A DNA stretch of 32,128 nucleotides from JBASNZ01 sp049657775 (GCA_049657775.1 JBASNZ010000016.1:1-32128); one strand, 5' to 3'. Counted from the stretch's first letter, positions 1 to 8,042 are shown. The notes: generated from the sequence alone by a model not told the origin. Made by a program: numbers and translations.

Positions 1-171
1 ATGAGCATCTCGGCGATGAGCGCCGGATATGCTCAGTCACGCATCGGTGCTGCTGGCGCCGGCACGCTCGCCGAGCGTCCCGAGGTTGGCACGACCCTCA
101 TCATCCTTCAGGCGCTTCCCGAAATGATCGTCCTGCTCGGCTTCGTTATCGCATTCATGATCGGCGTCTAG
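1..171 (+). CDS. atpK: V/A-type ATPase proteolipid subunit K (c ring), 3' fragment
   Basis: Reading frame 1 is open from the first base to TAG at 169-171 and gives the last 56 residues of a membrane proteolipid. The fragment ends in a hydrophobic helix, LPEMIVLLGFVIAFMIGV. Its glutamate (residue 41 of the fragment) sits where c-ring subunits carry the ion-binding carboxylate. The loop before it (AERPEVGTT) is typical of the second hairpin of V-type K subunits. The ATG at base 1 is probably internal, because known K subunits are longer and start with another membrane helix, so the gene is cut by the window edge. It lies directly upstream of subunit E, as expected for a V/A-ATPase operon. Whether the ring carries H+ or Na+ cannot be decided from this fragment. 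Confidence 0.85.
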   Translation: MSISAMSAGYAQSRIGAAGAGTLAERPEVGTTLIILQALPEMIVLLGFVIAFMIGV

Positions 172-216
172 CGCCCCTGCGTGACGGATCGAAGGGACAC
201 GCGGAAGGACTGACGA

Positions 217-795
217 ATGGCCATAGAGGACATCTTCCGGGCACTGGAAGAGCAGGCTGACGCAGAGTGCAACGAGATCCTGCGGGTGGCGGAGGCGCAG
301 GCCGCCTCCATCCGTGAAGAAGCCCGCCTTGAGGCGGGGCGGATCAAGCAGCACAAGATGGACGCCATTGAAGACGTCGTCAAGGCGAAGGCTGGTAAGA
401 CGCTGAACGCTGCCCGGCTGGAAAACAAGAAGGAACTAGCCGCGGTCCGTGACGAGGCAGTGGAGAAGGTGTTCTCCACTGCGGCGTCTGAATTGGCGAA
501 CCTGCGGTCAACAGCCAAGTACGAAGGCATATTCAAGGCGTTGGCCGAAGAAGCCGTGGCGGGCATCGAGGGCGAGTGCACCGTGCTGGTCGACCCGGCC
601 GATGCGTCGCTCGCCGAGAAGACGCTTAAGTCACTTGGTGTGGAATGCACGGTGAGCCCGAGCATATCGACCAGCGGCGGACTGGTTGTCTCGACCGCCG
701 GCGGCAGGGTGCTGCGGCACAACACGTTCGAGGCACGCATTGCGAAGCTACGTAGCGTTGGACAGACTCAAGTGGCGGAGATCCTGACACGATGA
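217..795 (+). CDS. atpE: V/A-type ATPase subunit E (peripheral stalk)
   Basis: The product is 192 residues, the usual size for V/A-ATPase subunit E, which pairs with subunit G to form the peripheral stalk linking the catalytic head to the membrane sector. The N-terminal ~100 residues are charged, rich in Glu, Ala, Lys and Arg, and clearly helical (ALEEQADAECNEILRVAEAQ, then EEARLEAGRIKQHK). This is the long stalk coiled coil. The C-terminal ~85 residues form the compact head-binding domain, with VLVDPADASLAEKTL and a glycine-rich SGGLVVSTAGGRV. The ATG follows a GAAGGA Shine-Dalgarno-like stretch. Its stop overlaps the next start as ATGA (792-795), implying translational coupling with subunit C. 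The call rests on the stalk-like sequence plus the operon position. Confidence 0.88.
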   Translation: MAIEDIFRALEEQADAECNEILRVAEAQAASIREEARLEAGRIKQHKMDAIEDVVKAKAGKTLNAARLENKKELAAVRDEAVEKVFSTAASELANLRSTAKYEGIFKALAEEAVAGIEGECTVLVDPADASLAEKTLKSLGVECTVSPSISTSGGLVVSTAGGRVLRHNTFEARIAKLRSVGQTQVAEILTR

Positions 796-1883
796 GTACT
801 GCTACCACTGCCATACGGGTCGGTACGCCCGGTCGCGACTATGGATACAGCAACGCCCGCGTTCGGGGAATGCGCTCGAGGTTGCTCAAGAGCTCATTCT
901 TCGACGGGATGATGCACGCCAAGGACCTCAACGGCGTCATTCAGGCGTTGATGGACACCGAGTACCGGCCGGATCTTGAGGAACGACTGCTACACGGCCA
1001 CACCACAGGACAGATCGATCTGGCGCTGAAGGACAACATGGTCCGCACGTTCCGCAAGGTCATGACGCTGTCCAACGACGAGGCTAGAGGACTGCTTACC
1101 ACGCTGCTCGGCAGGTGGGATCTGTTCAACATCAAGACGGTCGTGCGCGGTAAGCACATGAACCTGTCGAGTGAAGAGATCATCGACAGCATGGTGGCAG
1201 CGGGGCAGCTTGAGCCGGTCGATCTGGAAGAGTTGTCGAAGCAGTCGACCGTCAAGAGCGTGGTGGATACGCTCGCCACGTGGGGATTGCCGTTCGCGGT
1301 GCCCCTCAGGGCGGCGATGCCGGAGTACGCGGAGAGCGGCAGCCTTGCCGTGCTCGAACTGGCTCTGGACAAGTACTACTTCGAATGGGCGGCCGGGCGT
1401 CTGAAGGGACGCAATCACAACCGGGCCCTCACTCGAAGGTTCCTCGGAACACAGATCGACACGATCAACCTACTCACGTGCATACGACTGCTGAACGCGG
1501 ACCTAGGCGATGAGGAGCCTTTGCGCTTCTTCCTGCCAGGCGGGCTGTCGGTAAGCGAGGCTCTCTTCTCGGACCTGGCTCAGAAGTCCGACGTCGACGA
1601 GGTGTACGACCGTCTCAAGAGGACGCCGTACGGTCGCCCCGTCGAAGAGGTCGCGGTCAAGTATGTGGAGTCGGGTTCGGTGTCCGTCTTCGAACGAGCA
1701 CTGGAAGACTACATGATGCGGCGCGCGTTCGCCGTCGGACGTGGCGAACCACTCGGCGTCGGCATCATCGTTAGCTACCTGTGGATGAAGGCGAACGAGG
1801 TCACGAACCTGCGCATCGTCGTGAAGGGCGTGTCGGTCGGGATGCCCGAGAGCCGCATGAGGGAGGAGCTCATCGTTGTATAA
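792..1883 (+). CDS. atpC: V/A-type ATPase subunit C (V0D/AC39 family)
   Basis: The product is 363 residues of the V0D/AC39 family. This funnel-shaped all-helical subunit couples the central rotor (D/F) to the membrane c ring. The N-terminal part contains YGYSNARVRGMRSRLL, a typical start for this family, followed by helical repeats. The motif NLRIVVKG near residue 340 matches the family's conserved C-terminal NL-R-I-G signature. There is no membrane segment, consistent with a cytoplasmic socket. The start is fused to the end of subunit E by ATGA, and the end overlaps the subunit F start by 8 bp. Its place between E and F is the order of the Thermus-type operon. Confidence 0.93.
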   Translation: MSTATTAIRVGTPGRDYGYSNARVRGMRSRLLKSSFFDGMMHAKDLNGVIQALMDTEYRPDLEERLLHGHTTGQIDLALKDNMVRTFRKVMTLSNDEARGLLTTLLGRWDLFNIKTVVRGKHMNLSSEEIIDSMVAAGQLEPVDLEELSKQSTVKSVVDTLATWGLPFAVPLRAAMPEYAESGSLAVLELALDKYYFEWAAGRLKGRNHNRALTRRFLGTQIDTINLLTCIRLLNADLGDEEPLRFFLPGGLSVSEALFSDLAQKSDVDEVYDRLKRTPYGRPVEEVAVKYVESGSVSVFERALEDYMMRRAFAVGRGEPLGVGIIVSYLWMKANEVTNLRIVVKGVSVGMPESRMREELIVV

Positions 1884-2208
1884 GCTCGTGGTTCTCACGG
1901 ACACCGACACAGGCGACGGCTTCAGGTTGGCCGGCGTGGATGTCGTCACCGTTGAGTCGCCCGAAGATGCGAGGAAGCGGTTGAACGAGCTCATCGACGA
2001 TGACTCGAGCGGGATTATCGCCGTGAACGAAGCGTACATGGCGGAGATCGACGAACGGACACAGCAAAAGATCGCGTCGACATATCGGCCGATCGTCATC
2101 TCGTTGCCCATACGCGAGAAGCTTGTTACCGATGAGGACCACCGGGCGTACCTGTCACGCCTGATCCGACGGGCAATCGGATTCGATATCACACTGAGGC
2201 GAGGCTGA
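1876..2208 (+). CDS. atpF: V/A-type ATPase subunit F (central rotor)
   Basis: The product is 110 residues, typical for V/A-ATPase subunit F, a small alpha/beta protein of the central rotor that binds subunit D. It opens with YKLVVLTDTDTGDGFRLAGV, the characteristic first strand and loop of the family, and then SSGIIAVNEAYM. The TTG at 1876 is chosen as start because a strong GGGAGGAG Shine-Dalgarno lies at 1861-1868, inside the end of atpC, and the first in-frame ATG would remove the conserved first strand. The stop overlaps the ATG of subunit A (TGATG, 2206-2210), so four consecutive subunits are translationally coupled. Confidence 0.92.
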   Translation: MYKLVVLTDTDTGDGFRLAGVDVVTVESPEDARKRLNELIDDDSSGIIAVNEAYMAEIDERTQQKIASTYRPIVISLPIREKLVTDEDHRAYLSRLIRRAIGFDITLRRG

Positions 2209-3959
2209 TGATAGTCGGAACGCTCAGCAAGATCACCGGTCCGGTCGTTGTGGCCGAGGGTATGACCGGAATCAGAATGTATGACGTCGTCCGGGCCGGC
2301 AACGCCGGACTCATGGGCGAGGTCATCCGGCTCGAGGGCGACCTCGCCACGATCCAGGTCTACGAGGACACCTCGGGCCTGAAGGTGGGCGAGCGTGTCG
2401 AGTCTACGGGAGGCGCGCTCATGCTTGAGCTCGGCCCCGGGCTGCTGTCGTCGATCTATGACGGCATCCAGCGTCCTCTGCCGGTGATCGCAGCCCGGAC
2501 GGGCGACTTCATCGCGCGAGGCACGGTCGTTTCCGCGCTCGATCGCGAGAAGCTCTGGGACGTCACCCCGGCCGTCGAGGTCGGCCAGGATGTCGTCGCC
2601 GGCGACGCGGTCGGGACCACCCCCGAGAGCACGACGGTGACCCACAAGATCATGGTGCCTCCGGGCATGCGCGGAAAGGTCACCAGCATCATCCCCGCGG
2701 GCCAGTACAACATCGACACGGTCGTGGCTGTCCTCGACGACAAGTACGAAGTGAAGATGACGCAGATGTGGCCGGTCCGTCAGGGCCGCCCGTACGCCCG
2801 CAAGCTTGACCCGACGACGCCGTTCCTTACAGGAATGCGCATCCTCGACACGTTCTTCCCGATCGCCCTCGGTGGCAACGCCATCATCCCGGGCGGCTTT
2901 GGAACGGGGAAGACCGTCACGCAGCAGTCGCTCGCCAAATGGGCCGACGTCGACATCATCGTCTACGTGGGTTGCGGCGAACGCGGCAATGAGATGACCG
3001 AGGTGCTCAAGGAGTTCCCCGAGCTCGAGGACCCGCGTACGGGATCCAGGCTCATGGACCGCACGGTCCTTGTGGCGAACACCTCGAACATGCCGGTTGC
3101 AGCGCGTGAAGCGTCCATTTATACGGGCGTCACGCTGGCGGAGTTCTACCGCGACATGGGCTATAGCGTCGCCATGATGGCCGACTCAACCTCCCGCTGG
3201 GGGGAGGCGCTCCGCGAGGTCTCCGGTCGTTTGGAAGAGATGCCTGGCGAGGAAGGGTACCCCGCGTACCTGGCAACCCGTCTCGCAGCGTTCTACGAGC
3301 GCTCCGGTCGCTGCGCCGCACTCGGTAGCGAGGGGCGTGTCGGTTCGGTCACGATGGTCGGCGCGGTCTCACCTCCGGGCGGCGACATGTCCGAGCCTAT
3401 GACGCAGAACTCACTGCGAGTCACGGGCGCCTTCTGGGCACTCGATACCTCGCTGGCACATCGCAGGCACTTCCCGGCCATCTCCTGGACCAAGTCCTAC
3501 ACGCTCTTCCTGGGCCAGGTTCGTCCGTGGTTCGAGGAAGAGGTTGCCGAGGACTGGGCGGACGTTCGCGATCGCGCGATGTTCCTGCTCCAGAAGGAGA
3601 CGGAACTGCAGGAGATCGTGCAGCTCGTCGGTCCGGACGCGCTGCCCGAGACAGAGAAGATCATCCTGGAGGTCGCGCGCATGCTACGCGAGGACTTCCT
3701 GCAGCAGTTCGCGTTCGACGCCGTCGACGCGTACTGCCCGCCGAAGAAGGCCTACTGGTTGCTCAAGACGATCCTGGCATTCTACGACGCATCAACGCAG
3801 GCGATGTCCCGCGGTGTGTCGCTCCGTCAGATCATGCAGATCCCCCTGCGTGATGAGATCGCCACGCTGAAGACGACGGATCATGAGAGCGCGATCGCGC
3901 GCATGCAGGAGATGGTGACGCAGGTCGCCGACGAGATCGCCGGAATCGAGGTGCTGTAG
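2208..3959 (+). CDS. atpA: V/A-type ATPase catalytic subunit A
   Basis: At 583 residues this is a full-length catalytic A subunit. It has the N-terminal beta-barrel (GTLSKITGPVVVAEGM), the A-specific insertion at about residues 110-190 that separates A from F-type beta subunits, the P-loop GGFGTGKT at 229-236, the catalytic GERGNE at 257-262, and the SRWGEALREVSGRLEEMPGE signature. All residues needed for ATP hydrolysis or synthesis are present. Three copies alternate with B in the A3B3 head. It is coupled to atpF by TGATG and is followed directly by atpB with no intergenic base. Family assignment is certain. The physiological direction, synthesis or ion pumping, cannot be read from the sequence. 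Confidence 0.98.
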   Translation: MIVGTLSKITGPVVVAEGMTGIRMYDVVRAGNAGLMGEVIRLEGDLATIQVYEDTSGLKVGERVESTGGALMLELGPGLLSSIYDGIQRPLPVIAARTGDFIARGTVVSALDREKLWDVTPAVEVGQDVVAGDAVGTTPESTTVTHKIMVPPGMRGKVTSIIPAGQYNIDTVVAVLDDKYEVKMTQMWPVRQGRPYARKLDPTTPFLTGMRILDTFFPIALGGNAIIPGGFGTGKTVTQQSLAKWADVDIIVYVGCGERGNEMTEVLKEFPELEDPRTGSRLMDRTVLVANTSNMPVAAREASIYTGVTLAEFYRDMGYSVAMMADSTSRWGEALREVSGRLEEMPGEEGYPAYLATRLAAFYERSGRCAALGSEGRVGSVTMVGAVSPPGGDMSEPMTQNSLRVTGAFWALDTSLAHRRHFPAISWTKSYTLFLGQVRPWFEEEVAEDWADVRDRAMFLLQKETELQEIVQLVGPDALPETEKIILEVARMLREDFLQQFAFDAVDAYCPPKKAYWLLKTILAFYDASTQAMSRGVSLRQIMQIPLRDEIATLKTTDHESAIARMQEMVTQVADEIAGIEVL

Positions 3960-5387
3960 ATGACCCGTGAAGCCGTCATAGACCGTCCGCTTATGTCGGT
4001 CGAATACCAGACCGTCAACTACGTGACAGGTCCGCTCGTCTTCGTGGAGAACGTGCACAATGTCTCGTACAACGAGATGGTCGCCATTCTCATGCCTGAC
4101 GGCAGCGAGCGCTCGGGTCAGGTCCTGGAAGTGGCCGGCTCCACCGCGGTCATCCAGGTCTTCGAGGGTACCGCCGGTATCGACATCGACACCACGCGAG
4201 TGCGCTTCTTAGAGGAAGTCGCCAAGATCGACGTGTCCCCGGACCTGCTCGGACGAATCCTCAACGGTACCGGCAAGCCGATCGATGGTGGCGCGCCGAT
4301 CATCCCCGAGGTACGCCTGGACATCACCGGTTCGCCGATCAACCCGTACAGCCGGGAGCAACCGGCCGACTTCATCGAGACCGGCATCAGCGCCATCGAC
4401 GGACTCAACACCCTGGTTCGCGGACAGAAGCTCCCGATCTTCTCGGGTTCGGGTCTCCCGGCCAACGAGCTTGCGGCTCAGATCGTGCGCCAGGCGCGTG
4501 TCGTCTCCGGCGAGGAGTTCGCAATCGTGTTCGGCGCGATGGGCATCACCCACCGCGAAGCGGCGTACTTCATGCAGCAGTTCGAGACGACTGGCGCTCT
4601 TGAGCGCGTCGTCTTCTTCATGAACCTCGCAGACGACCCCACGGTTGAGCGCTTGCTCACTCCAAAGTGCGCCCTGACCGTCGCCGAGTACCTTGCGTTC
4701 GAGAAGGACATGCAGGTGCTCGTTGTGCTCTCGGACATGACGAACTACTGTGAGGCGCTCCGCGAAGTCTCCACCGCTCGTGAAGAGGTGCCTGGTCGCC
4801 GGGGCTACCCGGGTTACATGTACACCGACCTCTCGACCATCTACGAGCGCGCCGGCCGCATCAAGGGTCGCATCGGCTCGGTCACGCAACTCCCGATCCT
4901 CACCATGCCTGATGACGACATCACGCACCCGATCCCGGACCTCACCGGTTACATCACCGAGGGTCAGATCGTGCTCTCCCGGCACCTGCACCGGCGCGGT
5001 CTGTACCCGCCGATCGACGTGCTGCCGTGCCTGTCACGACTGATGAACCTGGGTATCGGCGAAGGCAAGACGCGTGACGACCACCGCGCGGTCGCGAACC
5101 AGCTCTACGCCGCATACGCGCAGGGGCGCGACCTTCGTCGCCTGGTTGCCATCGTCGGTGAGGAAGCGCTGTCGGACACCGACCGTCGCTATCTGCACTT
5201 TGCGGACGACTTTGAGAAGCAGATCATCGGCCAGGGCGACACCGGCCGGTCCATCGTTGACACCCTCACGATCGGCTGGGAACTGATGTCGGCGTTGCCT
5301 ATGGGCGAGCTCAAGCGTGTGCGTGACTTCATCGACAAGTACCACCCGAGCGCTGTATCGGATGCGACCGCACAAGGCGACATCTAG
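3960..5387 (+). CDS. atpB: V/A-type ATPase regulatory subunit B
   Basis: The product is 475 residues of the non-catalytic B subunit. The P-loop is degenerate, as expected: residues 161-172 read FSGSGLPANELA instead of GxxxxGKT. The family signature GRRGYPGYMYTDLSTIYERAGR follows near residue 280. The ATG at 3960 abuts the atpA stop (TAG, 3957-3959). A second in-frame ATG at 3993 (MSVEYQTVNYVTGPL) gives the N-terminus usual for B subunits, so the extra 11 residues may not be translated. B subunits fill alternate positions in the A3B3 head and shape the shared nucleotide sites. The 30-bp gap to atpD holds a strong GGAGGAGGTGA ribosome-binding site. Confidence 0.97.
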   Translation: MTREAVIDRPLMSVEYQTVNYVTGPLVFVENVHNVSYNEMVAILMPDGSERSGQVLEVAGSTAVIQVFEGTAGIDIDTTRVRFLEEVAKIDVSPDLLGRILNGTGKPIDGGAPIIPEVRLDITGSPINPYSREQPADFIETGISAIDGLNTLVRGQKLPIFSGSGLPANELAAQIVRQARVVSGEEFAIVFGAMGITHREAAYFMQQFETTGALERVVFFMNLADDPTVERLLTPKCALTVAEYLAFEKDMQVLVVLSDMTNYCEALREVSTAREEVPGRRGYPGYMYTDLSTIYERAGRIKGRIGSVTQLPILTMPDDDITHPIPDLTGYITEGQIVLSRHLHRRGLYPPIDVLPCLSRLMNLGIGEGKTRDDHRAVANQLYAAYAQGRDLRRLVAIVGEEALSDTDRRYLHFADDFEKQIIGQGDTGRSIVDTLTIGWELMSALPMGELKRVRDFIDKYHPSAVSDATAQGDI

Positions 5388-5417
5388 TCTCGCTACCGAC
5401 AACGGAGGAGGTGACGC

Positions 5418-6065
5418 ATGGAGGAAGTCCGGCCAACTCGATCAGAACTACTCGAGCGCAAGCAGCAGATCACGCTTGCCGAGCAGGGCATGGATCTGCT
5501 CAAGCAGAAGCGCGACGCCCTGCTGATCGAGTTCATGTCGGTCATGGACGAGACGCTCAGGCTCTCGAGCGACCTGCAGCGCACCACGTCCGAGGCGCAG
5601 TATAGCCTTGCGCTGGCCAAGTCGGTCGACGGCGTCGTGTCCGTTCGCTCGGCATCGATCGCCACCAAGGGTGAGATAACCATCGACATGACCGGTACCA
5701 AGATCATGGGCGTGTCTGTTCCGGTGGTCACCAAGGGTGAGAGCCCTGTGCGATCGTCGTTCACGCGTGGGTACGCCATCACGGGCGTCTCGTCACGAAT
5801 CGACGAGACGGCCGACAAGTTCGAGCGCATTCTGGACGTCATCATCGAGTACGCCGACATCGAGACGCGTCTCAAACGTCTTGGTGAGGAGATCCAGAAG
5901 ACCAACCGGCGCGTGAATGCGCTGGAGCAGGTGACTGTCCCACAGCTGCGTGAGCAGGTGTCGTACATCCGGCAGACGCTCGACGAGCGTGCTCGCGAGG
6001 ACCTGTTCAGACTCAAGAAGGTCAAGAAGAAGATCGAGCGCCGCGAGGCCGCGAAGCGGGCGTAA
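5418..6065 (+). CDS. atpD: V/A-type ATPase subunit D (central rotor shaft)
   Basis: The product is 215 residues, the usual length for subunit D, the coiled-coil rotor shaft inside the A3B3 head. It starts with VRPTRSELLERKQQITLAEQ and LLKQKRDALLIEF, the classic N-terminal helix motif (PT+-L..-K.-L..A..G..LLK.KRD.L). It ends with the matching C-terminal helix rich in Arg, Glu and Lys (NRRVNALEQVTVPQL). ATG 5418 follows GGAGGAGGTGA at 5404-5414. It is the last gene of the operon. A strong stem with a T-tract closes the transcript about 60 bp downstream. Confidence 0.97.
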   Translation: MEEVRPTRSELLERKQQITLAEQGMDLLKQKRDALLIEFMSVMDETLRLSSDLQRTTSEAQYSLALAKSVDGVVSVRSASIATKGEITIDMTGTKIMGVSVPVVTKGESPVRSSFTRGYAITGVSSRIDETADKFERILDVIIEYADIETRLKRLGEEIQKTNRRVNALEQVTVPQLREQVSYIRQTLDERAREDLFRLKKVKKKIERREAAKRA

Positions 6066-6084
6066 GGCGCGTACGTTCGCGGCA

Positions 6085-6105
6085 GACCGGCCATCAAGGC
6101 CGGTC
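6085..6105 (+). other. Small perfect hairpin after atpD
   Basis: GACCGGCC, a five-base loop ATCAA, and GGCCGGTC form an 8-bp perfect stem 20 bp after the atpD stop. There is no T-tract, so it is not a complete intrinsic terminator. It could protect the mRNA 3' end or assist the stronger hairpin 20 bp further on. Confidence 0.5.
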
Positions 6106-6122
6106 GCGCGTGCTCGGCGTGT

Positions 6123-6170
6123 GTGGGGCGGTGCCGCCTACCGGGGGGTTTCTGGCACCGTCCCACTTTT
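6123..6170 (+). terminator. Intrinsic terminator of the V/A-ATPase operon
   Basis: Bases 6123-6135 pair with 6154-6166 in a 13-bp stem with a single G-T wobble, an 18-base loop, and a TTTT tract at 6167-6170 followed by more pyrimidines. Stem length and T-tract on the + strand match a rho-independent terminator for atpD and the genes before it. Confidence 0.8.
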
Positions 6171-6191
6171 ACTCTCTACGGTCCGACACGT

Positions 6192-6226
6192 AAAGACCCG
6201 CACCGCATGTGGCGGTACGGGTCTTT
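6192..6226. terminator. Shared bidirectional hairpin between convergent genes
   Basis: AAAGACCCG (6192-6200) pairs with CGGGTCTTT (6218-6226). After one mismatch, ACCGC pairs with GCGGT around a five-base loop. The A-rich and T-rich outer ends make it usable from both strands. It lies 20 bp past the stop of the minus-strand gene 6246-6590, so it is probably that gene's terminator and a second stop for the ATPase operon. Confidence 0.7.
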
Positions 6227-6245
6227 GGCGTTCGATCGGCAGCGA

Positions 6246-6590
6246 CTAGTGGCTTCGGGCCCGGATGATGTCACCGATGCGTTCGAGGGTCTCGACGCTG
6301 TTGTGTGCGTTCTCCTGGAGGTCGCGTGCCATCTCGATGATGGCCTGCGTGTCCTCGGGGGTGAGCTTGCTGAAGTGAAGGTCCTCCCAGTCGAGGCGCT
6401 TCTCAAAAGCCCACAGCTCGCCGATTATCCAGGACAGGTCGGCGATGTCGTGCTGGGTCAGGACGGCCCAGTTCTTCTTCAGACCCTGGCGAAGCCGGTC
6501 GAGCGATCGCTCTACCGCCTTCTCCTTGCGGATCTGGAACGCGCGCATGCCGATGTCTTCATCACTCACGTCAGGCCGGTTGCTATTCAT
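6246..6590 (-). CDS. Uncharacterised 114-residue helical protein
   Basis: I do not recognise this protein. The start is placed at ATG 6590 because AGGAGGTG lies about 9 bases upstream of it. An in-frame GTG at 6602, which would give 118 residues, overlaps that same Shine-Dalgarno and is unlikely. The product is soluble and mainly helical, with a basic first part (FQIRKEKAVERSLDRLRQGL), a Trp-containing middle (LSWIIGELWAFEKRLDWEDL) and an acidic C-terminal helix (ENAHNSVETLERIGDIIRA). It has no cysteine, signal peptide or membrane segment. It stands alone, convergent with the ATPase operon and divergent from the nitroreductase. The clean RBS, the stop-proximal terminator and the coherent amphipathic pattern support a real gene. 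A function cannot be given. Confidence 0.75.
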   Translation of the reverse strand: MNSNRPDVSDEDIGMRAFQIRKEKAVERSLDRLRQGLKKNWAVLTQHDIADLSWIIGELWAFEKRLDWEDLHFSKLTPEDTQAIIEMARDLQENAHNSVETLERIGDIIRARSH

Positions 6591-6655
6591 TGGCTCGCTC
6601 ACCTCCTGTCGTCTGCATTCGCCGTAGCGTGGGCGTTTCCTGCAACCACACTCGG

Positions 6656-6684
6656 TTGTGCGTGACTTGCCGCCTCTCTAGAAT
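6656..6684 (+). promoter_or_regulatory. Sigma70-type promoter of the nitroreductase/udg/tsa operon
   Basis: TTGTGC (6656-6661), a 17-base spacer, and TAGAAT (6679-6684) form a housekeeping-type promoter about 60 bp before the nitroreductase start. The same CTAGAAT -10 context recurs before groES and guaB3 in this window, each at 17 bp from a -35-like hexamer, which strengthens all three calls. A short inverted repeat (CAACC/GGTTG, 6643-6658) overlaps the -35 and might be an operator. The -35 itself matches the consensus at only three positions. Confidence 0.55.
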
Positions 6685-6743
6685 GAACGCGAGGCCGGCC
6701 CGATGCCAGGACCGTCCTGCCCACCCGCCCGGGAAAGGTACAC

Positions 6744-7259
6744 ATGGAGTTCAGCGACGTCCTCCTCAAGCGCCGCAGTGTGCGGCACTTCAACACCAAA
6801 CTCGCCGTGAGCGATGCGGATATCACGGCGCTCCTCGAAGCGGCGGTGAGCGCTCCTAGCGCAGGCAATATCCAGCCGTGGCGATTTGTCGTAGTAAGGA
6901 CGCTTGAAGCCCGGGAACGCCTGGGAGCCGCGATGGGTCAGCGCTGGGCGACGGCGGCTCCCGTGGTCATCGTCGTGTGCGTGGACCCGCGACCCTGCGC
7001 CGCGCGCTACGGCGACAGAGGCGAGTATCTCTACGCCATACAGGACACCGCTGCCGCGGTTGAGAACATCCTGCTTGCGGCCGTGGATCGTGGTCTGGCC
7101 GCGTGCTGGATCGGAGCGTTCAACGAGAAGATGGTCGCGGGCGCGATCGACGTGAACGCGCCCATCACGCCCGTCGCGGTGCTCCCGATAGGTCATTCGG
7201 CAGAGTCGGCGGGCAAGCCCGCCCGGCGTCCGCTCCCAGACGTCACGACCTGGATATAG
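6744..7259 (+). CDS. Nitroreductase-family FMN oxidoreductase
   Basis: The product is 171 residues of the nitroreductase fold, which binds FMN and uses NAD(P)H to reduce nitro compounds, quinones or other substrates. The N-terminal phosphate-binding RRSVR (residues 10-14) and the SAGNIQPWRF segment (39-48) are the typical flavin-site motifs, followed by the dimer-helix region DTAAAVENILLAAVDRGLAACWIGAF. The enzyme is at the short end for the family. The substrate cannot be predicted. It is the first gene after the promoter at 6656-6684, with a GGAAAGG ribosome-binding site. Its stop lies only 13 bp before the next start, so it is probably co-transcribed with the DNA glycosylase, although no functional link between the two is evident. 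Confidence 0.9.
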   Translation: MEFSDVLLKRRSVRHFNTKLAVSDADITALLEAAVSAPSAGNIQPWRFVVVRTLEARERLGAAMGQRWATAAPVVIVVCVDPRPCAARYGDRGEYLYAIQDTAAAVENILLAAVDRGLAACWIGAFNEKMVAGAIDVNAPITPVAVLPIGHSAESAGKPARRPLPDVTTWI

Positions 7260-7272
7260 CAGGCGGGTGAGT

Positions 7273-7992
7273 ATGACTGCCCTAGACCGACACGGAGTGC
7301 TGGGCGAGCGGGCCCCGTCGTCGCTCGCCGACCTCGCGGACCTTGGCGCGCTCCGGGAGCACATCGGGGACTGCACGCGGTGCCCTCTCGGCTTCACCCG
7401 GACGTGTCTGGTCTTTGGCGTGGGCGATCCGGGCTCCAGGCTGATGTTCATCGGCGAGGCTCCCGGGCGGAACGAGGACCTCAAGGGCGAGCCCTTCGTG
7501 GGCGCCGCGGGCAAGCTGCTGGACGAACTGCTGGCGAGCATCGGCCTCGAACGGTCGCAGGTCTACATAGCGAACGTTCTCAAATGCCGCCCTCCGGGTA
7601 ATCGCGATCCGCTAGCCGAGGAGATCGCAACATGCACGCCCTTCCTTGCCGAGCAGGTGCGCCTGATCAGCCCGGATGTGATCGCGACGCTGGGGAACTT
7701 CGCCACGAAGTACATCCTGGGGACCGAGCTTGGCATCACGCAGCTGCGCGGGAAGCTCTTCCACACCGACGGCCGCCAGGTCGTTCCGATCTTCCATCCC
7801 GCAGCCGCCCTGTACTCTCCGGACAAGCGCCAGGTCCTCTTTGACGACTTCGCGCGGCTAAGAAGCGTGCTCGAGAAGTCGGAAGGCACCCGGCTTGAGC
7901 TTCGGCCAACACCCGCCCCGGCGGTATCCGACACGCTACAGACCTCGGACTCCGGCGAGCAACCCGCTGTCGATCAGCCGTCGCTGTTTTGA
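7273..7992 (+). CDS. Family 4 uracil-DNA glycosylase (4Fe-4S)
   Basis: The enzyme excises uracil from DNA in base-excision repair. The sequence has the four iron-sulfur cysteines of family 4. Counted from an upstream GTG at 7267 these are C36 and C39 (CTRC), C107 (KCRPPGNRDP) and C123. It also has the active-site motif GEAPGRNED (63-71) and the HPAA motif (177-180). I prefer ATG 7273 (239 residues) over GTG 7267 because AGGCGG at 7261-7266 is then correctly spaced. The last ~40 residues, beyond the catalytic domain, are Pro/Ser/Thr-rich and probably disordered. The stop overlaps the start of a mini-ORF (TGATG, 7990-7994), so the downstream tsa genes appear translationally linked to it. Confidence 0.95.
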   Translation: MTALDRHGVLGERAPSSLADLADLGALREHIGDCTRCPLGFTRTCLVFGVGDPGSRLMFIGEAPGRNEDLKGEPFVGAAGKLLDELLASIGLERSQVYIANVLKCRPPGNRDPLAEEIATCTPFLAEQVRLISPDVIATLGNFATKYILGTELGITQLRGKLFHTDGRQVVPIFHPAAALYSPDKRQVLFDDFARLRSVLEKSEGTRLELRPTPAPAVSDTLQTSDSGEQPAVDQPSLF

Positions 7993-8042
7993 TGCGGCCG
8001 ATGAGTACCGCCTCCGCTATGCGTCCAGGATTCAGCCGATGA
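7992..8042 (+). CDS. Coupled mini-ORF 1 between udg and tsaE (16 aa)
   Basis: ATG 7992 overlaps the glycosylase stop (TGATG). The frame reads MRPMSTASAMRPGFSR and stops at 8040-8042, where ATGA also starts the next mini-ORF. An internal ATG at 8001 gives a 13-residue version that lines up with mini-ORF 2 (MSTTSAMDLRYGR), sharing 7 of 13 residues. Translation is plausible because of the start/stop overlaps, but whether the peptide has a function is unknown. Confidence 0.4.
   Translation: MRPMSTASAMRPGFSR

Noticed and set aside
1503..2645. 380-codon antisense frame across atpC, atpF and atpA
   Set aside because: It overlaps three well-supported ATPase genes, has no Shine-Dalgarno and an Arg/His/Asp-rich shadow composition.
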